From NCBI GenBank assembly GCA_964490005.1, contig CAZBBB010000003.1:1-64000 (forward strand): a stretch of DNA of 64,000 bases. The letters run 5' to 3'. Positions 57,223-64,000 of this stretch are shown one piece after another (position 1 is the stretch's first letter; each line of letters begins with the position of its first letter). The notes below the pieces were generated by a model. That model was not told the DNA's origin and did not search any database. It worked only from the letters and a program-made list of their open reading frames with translations. The stretch is from CAZBBB01 sp964490005. Its GTDB lineage: Bacteria > Planctomycetota > B15-G4. A program made the position numbers and the translations under genes.

Positions 57223-57323
57223 GCGCGGAATTCCGGAGAAGGATGGCGAGGGCGCACGCCACCAAGGCCGCGTCTCGACTCGCAACGGCCGCGACGCGGC
57301 CACTCGGACCCCGGAGATCCCCG

Positions 57324-58226
57324 ATGAAGCCCCTCTCGATCCTGCTGCTGGCGTCGGCCGCCTCGCTCGTCGGCGGCGGCCTCGCCGCCGTCCTCCATGC
57401 CGACGCGCGCTCGGGCAACGGCGACGACGCGACGGCGGCGCTGGTCCGGCTCGAGCAGCGTCTCGACGCGTTGTCGACGGAGCAGCTGGCCCTGCGGGAG
57501 TCGGTCGAGCGCCTGCGGATCTCCGAGTCCGCGGGGCGCGCGGCGCAGCCGCTCGGCCTGCATGAGATCGACGCGGCCATCGACCGCGCCCTCGCCGTGC
57601 GCTCGGAGGCGGCCGCCCTGTCGCCGGGCGGGAGCGCTCCGGCCGCGGCCGGAGCCCCGGCGCAGGAGCCGGAGGGCGGCGACCTCGACGAGCTGCTCGC
57701 GCGACTGACCGCGCCCGACATCGACGAAGAGGGTTGGCAGGCAGTCTGGGGAGAGATTCGCAAGGCCGGCCTGATGGCCGAGGCGCTGGCCTGGTTCGAG
57801 CACCGCGCCAAGCTCACTCCCTCGGACCCCGACGTGCACGTCGCGCTCGGCGGCGCGTACATCCAGAAGATCTTCGAGGTCGGCAACGGCCCCGACGCGG
57901 GCATCTGGGCGACGAAGGCCGACCGCGCCTTCGACGCCGCGCTGGCCCTCGAGCCGGGCAACTGGGACGCGCGCTTCAGCAAGGCCGTCTCGCTCTCGTT
58001 CTGGCCGGCGCTCTTCGGCAAGCAGCCCGAGGCGATCGCGCACTTCGAGACGCTCGTGCAGGCCCAGGAGGGCCGCGCCCCCGAGCCGCGCTTCGCCCAG
58101 ACCTACCTGCTGCTGGGCAACCTCTACGCGCAGACGGGCAAGGCCGACCGCGCCCGGGAGGTCTGGGAGCGCGGGCTGCGGTACTTCCCGACCGACTCCG
58201 AGCTCATGGCGAAGTCCAAGCCGTAG
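57324..58226 (+). CDS. Exported/anchored TPR protein
   Basis: 300 residues from ATG 57324, which has GGAG seven bases upstream and begins at a signal/TM segment ('MKPLSILLLASAASLVGGGLAAVLH'). An in-frame ATG at 57243, also behind GGAG, would add 27 basic residues. A coiled coil ('ALVRLEQRLDALSTEQLALRESVERLRI', about 39-67) and an Ala/Pro linker precede TPR units ('LMAEALAWFEHRAKLTPSDPDVHVALGGAYIQK', 'ADRAFDAALALEPGNWDARFSKAVSL', 'AQTYLLLGNLYAQTGKADRAREVWERGLRYFP'). Third gene of the second ECF module; likely a periplasmic scaffold. Confidence 0.8.
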   Translation: MKPLSILLLASAASLVGGGLAAVLHADARSGNGDDATAALVRLEQRLDALSTEQLALRESVERLRISESAGRAAQPLGLHEIDAAIDRALAVRSEAAALSPGGSAPAAAGAPAQEPEGGDLDELLARLTAPDIDEEGWQAVWGEIRKAGLMAEALAWFEHRAKLTPSDPDVHVALGGAYIQKIFEVGNGPDAGIWATKADRAFDAALALEPGNWDARFSKAVSLSFWPALFGKQPEAIAHFETLVQAQEGRAPEPRFAQTYLLLGNLYAQTGKADRAREVWERGLRYFPTDSELMAKSKP

Positions 58227-58360
58227 TCGAGCGGGCAGCCCGGGGGGGCGGGCGTCGGGCGGCGTGTGGCGGGATGGTGGCACGCCTATCGGGCGCGCAG
58301 GTGCGCGGCTAGACTCGGCCGATCATCGATTGACCCCCGGTCCTCCCGCCGGCAGCTCCC

Positions 58361-60121
58361 ATGCCCATCGTCCGCGCCCGTCTGGTCCTGCCGGCACTCG
58401 CATTCGTCCTGCTCGCGACGCGGCTGTGCGCGCAGTCCGGCTTCGAGCGGATCCTTCCGGCGCAGACGCTGATGTTCGTCGGCATCGACAGCGCCGACGG
58501 CTTCGTCGAGGACTTCGAGCGGTCGGCGAGCGGCCGACTGTGGGCCGACCCGGGCATGGCCGGGGTGCGCGAGGCCTGCGCGGCGCGGCTGCACGAGCTG
58601 TCGCTCGCGATCCAGGAGGAGCTCGGCATCGACCTGCTGCAGCTCCCGCCGATGCTGCATGGACCGGTGGCGCTCGCCTGGCTCGAGGGCCTCGACCCCG
58701 AAGGGCTGGCGGCCGGGCGCCCCGAGTTCTCGTTCGCGCTGCTCGCCGACGTCGGCGACGACCGTGAGGCCTGCGAAGAGCTCGTCGCGCGCCTGTTCGC
58801 CCGGGCGGCCGACGAGCCCGACGTGTTCGTGGCCGAACAGACCGTCGGCGGCTGCGCCTTCCGCTCGATCTCGGCGCCGCCCGCGTCGGGCCCGCGGATG
58901 GTGCTGCGTGCCGGCTTCCGCGAAAGCGTGCTCGTCGTCGTGCTCGACGTGGGAACGCCGACGACGGACCACGCCCGGCGGCTCGTCGCCGCGCTCGCCG
59001 GTCCGGCGCCCGACCCGCTCGCCGACTCCGCCTCGTGGCGCGCATCGGTGGCCTCGCGGCCCGGACGCGGCCTGCGCGTGTGGGTCGACCTGGCGCGGAT
59101 CGTCGAGCGACTCACCGCCGTCGCCACGGCGCACGACGCCGAGCAGAGCGGCGTCTGGATCCGCGGGCTGGGCCTGCCCGACCTGCGCACCTTCGCCGTG
59201 CACACGTCGCTGTCCCAGGCGGGCTCGCGCGCCGACGTGCAGCTCGCCTGGGGCGGGGACGGGTGGATCCCCCGTGTACTGCGACGCCTGCTCCGGCCGG
59301 GTGGGGCGCGTCTCGATCGGCTCGTCCCGGGCGACGTGCGCAGCGCCACCTTCGTGCATCCCGACCTGGGCGGCCTCTACGACGACGTGCTGCGCATGAT
59401 CATCGAGTTCGGCGGGGCGACCCCGGCGGAGCTGGCCGAGGGCCTCGTCGAAATGGAGGAGACGCTGGGCTTCGACCCGCGCGCGGACCTGATCGACGCG
59501 CTCGGCGACGAGCTGGCGCTCGTCGTCGCGGAGGTCGATCCGGCCGAGGCCGTGCCCGGCTTGAGCGTCGAGCCCCTCAACGCGGCGGTCGTGGTCGAGC
59601 TCGACGACGCCGCCGCCTTCTCGGCGCTCGTCGACGACGTGCTGCGGCGCACGGGGCTGCACGCCGTCCGCAAACGGGGCGAGTTTCTCGGCAGCGAGAT
59701 CTCCAACGTCACGGTCTTCCCGCCCTTCGCGGTCAACTTCGCGATCCTCGACGAGTTCGTCGTGGCCTCGCTCTCGCCGACGATGGTGCGCGAGGTCCTG
59801 CGCCGCGCGCACTCCGAAGGGGACGCGCTCGACGACCAGCCGGCCTTCGTCGCGCTGCGCACCGAACTCGGAGCCGACGCTGAGTTCGGGCTGCTGAGCT
59901 GGTCCGACGCCGCGGGCGACCTGAACGGAGCCATCGAGACGCTGCGGGGGCTGCCGGCGATGTTCGAAGGCACCGGGGAGCCCGTGCCCGACGTGCTCAC
60001 CTGGCTCTCGCTGCTGCCGATGCCCGACGCGGCTCTCGTCGACCGCTACTTCACCGGGGGCTCGATCGCGACGATCTCGGTCGATGCCGAGGGCGTCATG
60101 ATCCGGACCATCAGCCCCTGA
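58361..60121 (+). CDS. Large secreted protein of unknown function (DUF3352-like layout)
   Basis: 586 residues with a signal peptide ('RLVLPALAFVLLATRLCAQSG'). The mature protein alternates alpha/beta, starting 'FERILPAQTLMFVGIDSADGFVEDFERSASGRLWADPGMAG'; it then has several 'ALLADVGDDREACEELVARLF', 'LVVVLDVGTPTTDHARRLVAALAG' and 'AVVVELDDAAAFSALVDDVLRR' units of the type strand-(D)-helix. This 'vP.dt...v...d...' plus repeated 'L..V.D...f..ll' layout resembles the DUF3352 family of secreted proteins. No catalytic motif. Distinct from the preceding ECF module by 134 bases that contain a TAGACT -10-like hexamer (58310-58315) but no -35. Confidence 0.7.
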   Translation: MPIVRARLVLPALAFVLLATRLCAQSGFERILPAQTLMFVGIDSADGFVEDFERSASGRLWADPGMAGVREACAARLHELSLAIQEELGIDLLQLPPMLHGPVALAWLEGLDPEGLAAGRPEFSFALLADVGDDREACEELVARLFARAADEPDVFVAEQTVGGCAFRSISAPPASGPRMVLRAGFRESVLVVVLDVGTPTTDHARRLVAALAGPAPDPLADSASWRASVASRPGRGLRVWVDLARIVERLTAVATAHDAEQSGVWIRGLGLPDLRTFAVHTSLSQAGSRADVQLAWGGDGWIPRVLRRLLRPGGARLDRLVPGDVRSATFVHPDLGGLYDDVLRMIIEFGGATPAELAEGLVEMEETLGFDPRADLIDALGDELALVVAEVDPAEAVPGLSVEPLNAAVVVELDDAAAFSALVDDVLRRTGLHAVRKRGEFLGSEISNVTVFPPFAVNFAILDEFVVASLSPTMVREVLRRAHSEGDALDDQPAFVALRTELGADAEFGLLSWSDAAGDLNGAIETLRGLPAMFEGTGEPVPDVLTWLSLLPMPDAALVDRYFTGGSIATISVDAEGVMIRTISP

Positions 60122-60134
60122 GTGAGCCGCTGCA

Positions 60135-60149
60135 GGCGGGGCGCCCGCC
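60135..60149. terminator. Short hairpin between convergent genes
   Basis: GGCGGG (60135-60140) pairs with CCCGCC (60144-60149) across a 3-base loop in the 40-base space between convergent genes ending at 60121 and 60162. No T-tract; a modest candidate only. Confidence 0.4.
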
Positions 60150-60161
60150 GCGGCGCACGGA

Positions 60162-61136
<975 letters not shown>

Positions 61137-61195
61137 GCGTTGCTCCTCGTGAGGTGCCGCGGCGGACGCCCGGGGCGCCGCGGGCGGCGCATTGT

Positions 61196-61954
61196 CTAGA
61201 TGACCTTGGCCTCGTGCCTCAGCAGGCGCACGAGCTCGTCGACGGCGGCGACGCCCTCGCCGACGATGCGGCCGTCGGGGCGGGCCGAGGGCAGTTCGAA
61301 GGCGCGCACTTCGACGCCGTCGGAGATCCCGCTCGCCGCGCTCTCGTCGAGCGGCTTCTTCTTGGCCGCCATGATGCCCTTCAGGTTGGCGTAGCGCGGC
61401 TCGTTGAGGCCCTTCTGGCAGGTCAGCAGCGCGGGGAGCGGCACCTCGAGCCGCTCGGTGGTGCCGTCCTCGCCGGCGCGCTCGACGACGGCCTTGCCGT
61501 CCTCCACGGCCAGCTTGCGGATCTCGGTCACGCAGGGGACTCCGAGCGCGTAGGCCAGCAGCGTCCCGACCTGGCCCTGATCGCGGTCGATGGCCTGCTT
61601 GCCGCACAGCACGAGGTCGGGCGAGAGGCCCTTGATCGCGCCGGCGAGGGCCGCCGCCGTGGCGTGCGCGTCGCGGTGGGGCGCGTCGCCGTCCTTGATC
61701 AGCACGGCGCGATCGGCGCCCATCGCCAGGCAGGTGCGCAGTTCCTTGGTGGCCTCGGGCGGACCGAGCGAGACCACGACCACCTCGCCCGCGCCGGCCG
61801 CATCGCGCAGCTGCAGCGCGGCCTCGATCGCGAACTCGTCGTACGGGTTGATGATCCACTCGACGGCGGAGACGTCGAGCCGGGTGCCCTCGGCCGCCAC
61901 CTTGACGCGCGTGTCGGTGGCGGGCACGCGCTTCACGCAGGCCACGATCTTCAT
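61196..61954 (-). CDS. etfB: Electron transfer flavoprotein beta subunit
   Basis: 252 residues. The opening 'MKIVACVKRVPATDTRVKV' and 'WIINPYDEFAIEAALQLRD' are diagnostic; 'EVVVVSLGPPEATKELRTCLAMGADRAVLI' is the nucleotide-fold core, and 'LVLCGKQAIDRDQGQVGTLLAYALGVP' binds AMP in the ETF dimer. 'PALLTCQKGLNEPRYANLKGIMAAKKKPL' includes the recognition loop (family 'EPRYPSLPNIMKAKKK') with the conserved Leu that inserts into partner dehydrogenases. Gene order etfB-etfA is the common one. A candidate promoter lies about 85 bases upstream. Confidence 0.95.
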   Translation of the reverse strand: MKIVACVKRVPATDTRVKVAAEGTRLDVSAVEWIINPYDEFAIEAALQLRDAAGAGEVVVVSLGPPEATKELRTCLAMGADRAVLIKDGDAPHRDAHATAAALAGAIKGLSPDLVLCGKQAIDRDQGQVGTLLAYALGVPCVTEIRKLAVEDGKAVVERAGEDGTTERLEVPLPALLTCQKGLNEPRYANLKGIMAAKKKPLDESAASGISDGVEVRAFELPSARPDGRIVGEGVAAVDELVRLLRHEAKVI

Positions 61955-62038
61955 GACGACTCCGACGGAGGGTGTCGCGCCGGCGGCGCGGGAGCGGGTC
62001 CGCGCGCTCCGCTTCGGGCGCGCGAAAAAAGGTCGCTC

Positions 62039-62067
62039 ATCGTAGGAAACGCCCCGCCGGGCGGCAA
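62039..62067 (-). promoter_or_regulatory. Candidate promoter of etfBA
   Basis: On the minus strand TTGCCG (62067-62062) and TACGAT (62044-62039) are exactly 17 bases apart, each with four of six consensus matches. The -35 lies in the loop of the HD-GYP terminator-like hairpin. The leader to the etfB ATG would be about 75-80 bases and contains T6 (62030-62025) and a GC-rich stem (62001-62007 with 62018-62024). Confidence 0.35.
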
Positions 62068-62081
62068 GGCGCGGGCGGGGC
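62051..62081 (-). terminator. Terminator-like hairpin after the HD-GYP gene
   Basis: GCCCCGCC (62051-62058) pairs with GGCGGGGC (62074-62081), 15-base loop, three bases after the stop of the HD-GYP gene at 62085. On the minus strand it is followed by GTTTCC, only three T. GC-rich with a weak T-tract, so moderate support. Confidence 0.45.
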
Positions 62082-62084
62082 GGC

Positions 62085-63122
62085 TCAGTCCGCCGCGCCG
62101 AGCGCCGGCAGCGCGACCGGCGCGTCGACGATGACCCGCAGGAAGGTCTCGACCACGTCGGCGGGGATGCGCACGCCGCTCTCGGCGCGCAGGGCGCCGA
62201 CGGCGCGCTCGAGCGGCATCGGCGCGCGGTAGGGCCGCAGGCTGGTGATCGCCTCCCAGTAGTCGGCGACCTTGACGACCCAGGCTTCGAGCGGCACGCG
62301 GTCTCCCGCCAGCCCGTCCGGGTAGCCGCGACCGTCGAGGTTCTCGTGGTGCCAGCGGATCATCGGCCGCAGCGCCTGCATCGAGCGGATCGGCGCGATG
62401 AGTTCATCGCCCTGCACCGGGTGCCGCTTCATCACGTCGTATTCGGCGACGGTGAGCGGGCCGTTCTTGTCGAGGATCGCGTCGGGCGTGCCGATCTTGC
62501 CGATGTCGTGCAGGCGGCCGCCGAGCGCGATGAGGTCGACGCGGGCCGCGTCGAGGCCGAGGCCCTCGGCGAGCAGGCGCGACAGCTCCGAGACGCGCGA
62601 CGAGTGTCGTGCCGTGTAACGGCTCTTGGTGTCGATCATGGTCGCCATCGAGACCAGGAACTGCGCGAGGTTCTCGTCGTCGGCCAGGCGCCGCTCCTCG
62701 AGCTGCTGCAGCAGCGCGGCCCGCTGCACGAGCCGGCGGCGCTCGATCGCGCGCCGCAGCGCGGCCCGCAGCGCCTCGAAGGGGAAGGGCTTGCGCAGAT
62801 AGTCGTAGGCGCCCCGCCGCAGCGCCTCGACCGCCGAATCGAGGTCGGCGTTGCCGGTCATCATGAGCACGTCGAGTTCGGGGCGCTGGCCCTTGATCTC
62901 CGCCAGCAGGTCGAGGCCGCTCTCGCCGCCCGCCAGCGAGATGTCCGACAGGACGACGAGCACCTCGCGGGACTCGAGATGCTCGCGCGCCTCGGCGATC
63001 GAGCCGGCCACCACGACCTCGAAACCCTCCTGGGCGATGAAGCGCCGGACGGCGGCGCGCACGCCCTCGTCGTCGTCGACCACGAGCACCGCCGCGGGCT
63101 CGAGCTTGTGCCATTCGCTCAA
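62085..63122 (-). CDS. Response regulator with HD-GYP phosphodiesterase domain
   Basis: 345 residues from a TTG (63122-63120) overlapping the lptB stop as TTGA. Receiver domain 1-125: 'VLVVDDDEGVRAAVRRF', phosphoacceptor D60 in 'VVLSDISLAGG', T89 in 'VLMMTGNAD', K111 in 'YLRKPFPFEAL'. A coiled-coil linker follows. HD-GYP domain ~155-335: 'TARHSSRVSELS', HD at 205-206 in 'GGRLHDIGKIGTPDAIL', 'MKRHPVQGDEL', 'IRWHHENLDGRGYPDGLAG' (GYP motif 266-268) and 'VVKVADYWEAITSLRPYR'. The metal ligands are present, so it probably hydrolyses c-di-GMP when phosphorylated. No histidine kinase is adjacent. Pairs logically with the PilZ protein at 26378. Confidence 0.93.
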   Translation of the reverse strand: MSEWHKLEPAAVLVVDDDEGVRAAVRRFIAQEGFEVVVAGSIAEAREHLESREVLVVLSDISLAGGESGLDLLAEIKGQRPELDVLMMTGNADLDSAVEALRRGAYDYLRKPFPFEALRAALRRAIERRRLVQRAALLQQLEERRLADDENLAQFLVSMATMIDTKSRYTARHSSRVSELSRLLAEGLGLDAARVDLIALGGRLHDIGKIGTPDAILDKNGPLTVAEYDVMKRHPVQGDELIAPIRSMQALRPMIRWHHENLDGRGYPDGLAGDRVPLEAWVVKVADYWEAITSLRPYRAPMPLERAVGALRAESGVRIPADVVETFLRVIVDAPVALPALGAAD

Positions 63123-63898
63123 GCGTGGCTCTCGCGGACGGGTCCGTCGGACGGGCCGCGGGCGGCGCCCGTCATGCTGAACTTCTCGCCGAGGTACACG
63201 GCGCGCACCTTGGGATCGGCGGCCAGCTCCTCGGCGCTGCCGTGCCGGAAGATGGCGCCCTCGTAGATGATGTAGGCGCGGTCGGTCGTGCCGAGCGTCT
63301 CCCGCACGGCGTGATCGGTGACGAGCACCGCGATGCCCTGCTCGCGCAGGCGCACGAGCTGTCCCTGGATGTCCTCGACGGCGATCGGATCGACGCCCGA
63401 GAAGGGCTCGTCGAGCAGGATCAGGCGGGGCTCGAGCGCCAGCGTGCGCGCCAGCTCCAGCCGACGGCGCTCGCCGCCCGAGAGCGTCACCGAGGAACTG
63501 CGCGAGACGTGCTTGAGGCCGAACTCCTCGAGCAGCCGGTCGGTGCGGCGGCGGCGCTCGGCGCGCGGGTGCCCGAGGGCCTCGAGGACGGCGAGCAGGT
63601 TCTCGCGGGTCGACATGTGCCGGAAGATCGAGGGCTCCTGGCTCAGGTAGCCGATGCCGAGGCGCGCGCGCTGGTACATCGGGAGGCGCGTGATGTCGCG
63701 CCCGCGGAACAGCACGCGCCCCGCGTCGGGAGGCAGCATGCCGACCGCCATGCGGAAGGTGGTCGTCTTGCCCGCGCCGTTGGGGCCGAGCAGTCCCACG
63801 ATCTCGCCCTCGCGGACCTCGAAGCCGACGTCCTGCACGACCGTGCGCGTGCCGTAGCGCTTGACCAGTCCCTCGACCTTGAGCAGCGGCGTGGTCAT
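63119..63898 (-). CDS. lptB: LPS export ABC transporter ATPase
   Basis: 259 residues. LptB drives extraction of lipopolysaccharide from the inner membrane by LptFG. 'LKVEGLVKRYGTRTVVQDVGFEVREGEIVGLLGPNGAGKTTTFRMAVGML' begins the domain (Walker A GPNGAGKTT). LptB-typical features are 'PMYQRARLGIGYLSQEPSIFRHMSTRENLLAVLE', the signature 'TLSGGERRRLELARTLALEPRLILLDEPFSGVDPIAV' and 'ITDHAVRETL'-type 'VTDHAVRETLGTTDRAYIIYEGAIFRHGS'. The C-terminus carries a ~15-residue extra tail. No lptA or lptC is seen in the window. It lies 7 bases after the probable lepB fragment. Confidence 0.95.
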   Translation of the reverse strand: MTTPLLKVEGLVKRYGTRTVVQDVGFEVREGEIVGLLGPNGAGKTTTFRMAVGMLPPDAGRVLFRGRDITRLPMYQRARLGIGYLSQEPSIFRHMSTRENLLAVLEALGHPRAERRRRTDRLLEEFGLKHVSRSSSVTLSGGERRRLELARTLALEPRLILLDEPFSGVDPIAVEDIQGQLVRLREQGIAVLVTDHAVRETLGTTDRAYIIYEGAIFRHGSAEELAADPKVRAVYLGEKFSMTGAARGPSDGPVRESHA

Positions 63899-63905
63899 CG
63901 GGTCG

Positions 63906-64000
63906 TCAGCGGATGAGCTTCCAGCGGAACGGGTTCACGACGGGCCAGAACACGGCCATGGCCTTGCCCAGCAGGTAGCGGCGGTGGATGAAGGGCCCGG
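63906..64000 (-). CDS. Probable signal peptidase I, C-terminal end only
   Basis: Only the last ~31 codons are in the window: 'GPFIHRRYLLGKAMAVFWPV' and 'VNPFRWKLIR' before the stop (63908-63906). The 'hLLGKA..VFWP...PFRWK.IR' ending is the usual C-terminus (box E and tail) of planctomycete-type signal peptidase I, which cleaves exported preproteins at the inner membrane. The catalytic Ser and Lys boxes lie outside the window, so this rests on the tail alone. Confidence 0.55.
   Translation of the reverse strand, partial: GPFIHRRYLLGKAMAVFWPVVNPFRWKLIR

Noticed and set aside
58278..58293. Sigma-54 promoter (TGGCAC at 58278)
   Set aside because: The -12 element at the required distance reads TCGG instead of TTGC, and the invariant GC is missing.
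62001..62030. Hairpin followed by A6, as an intrinsic terminator
   Set aside because: The T6 lies on the minus strand before the stem, not after it, and no plus-strand gene ends here, so it cannot act as an intrinsic terminator for either neighbour.

Overview
The window looks like a chromosomal segment of a planctomycete-like diderm bacterium. The case is inferential: GC content is very high throughout; there are secreted FG-GAP/VCBS proteins with a characteristic C-terminal module; many lipoproteins and secreted proteins of unknown family; ECF sigma factors paired with membrane-anchored partners; a kinase/sigma-54-activator fusion; and lipid A/LPS-type genes (GT9 heptosyltransferase, WaaP-like kinase, LptB) showing an outer membrane. 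I found no rRNA, tRNA, CRISPR array, insertion sequence, phage gene or plasmid origin. Coding density is high. No gene-free stretch exceeds 300 bases; the two longest are 17479-17761 (an AT-rich promoter/operator region) and 46797-47087 (a long-looped stem followed by T5, ahead of prfB).

Layout. 1-3310 (+): the end of a TPR-CHAT protein and a secreted or lipid-anchored protein. 3324-6621 (-): an operon of a FabZ-like dehydratase, lgt, a divergent RNase HII-like protein and a ThiF/MoeB-like E1 enzyme. 6714-7784 (-): an anchored carboxypeptidase-regulatory-like protein. 7873-12529 (+): a phosphodiesterase/phosphatase, an SDR-type epimerase and a lipoprotein. 12548-16545 (-): GT9 then glnE, overlapping; 16618-17478 (+): a divergent WaaP-like kinase. 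17762-26331: two FG-GAP proteins flanking a HEAT-repeat lipoprotein/thioesterase pair (-), two small membrane proteins (+) and dprA (-). 26378-30156 (-): a class-I glutamine amidotransferase-like hydrolase, a two-TM protein, aroB and a PilZ protein. 30180-34009 (+): folC and a membrane-methyltransferase-fold-TPR protein, divergent from the preceding operon across only 23 bp. 34006-36633 (-): rsmD, a 49-residue ORF, manA and an RsuA/RluB-type pseudouridine synthase. 36713-39754: a VWA protein (+) and a secreted protein (-). 39796-44790 (+): a 1664-residue kinase-TPR-GAF-sigma54 AAA+-Fis protein. 44899-49778 (+): a secreted protein, coaB, coaC, prfB (with a +1 frameshift) and purH. 49904-60121: two ECF sigma modules around a convergent pair of thiol-redox lipoproteins, then a TPR protein and a large secreted protein. 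60162-64000 (-): probable lepB, lptB, a response-regulator/HD-GYP protein, etfB and etfA.

Themes. Housekeeping genes (aroB, folC, purH, coaB/coaC, prfB, glnE, rsmD, dprA, manA, etfAB) are interspersed with envelope and signalling genes. Within operons, neighbouring genes very often share the stop/start as GTGA, ATGA, TTGA or TGATG, so translational coupling seems to be a main organising principle and GTG starts are common. The region 49904-60121 reads as envelope-stress circuitry: each ECF sigma gene is followed by a single-TM protein and then an exported protein, with a DsbD-N-like lipoprotein and a one-cysteine redoxin lipoprotein between the modules. Several proteins keep a recognisable enzyme fold but lack canonical catalytic residues (CHAT, SDR, a spermidine-synthase-like domain, an MA-type peptidase-like protein).
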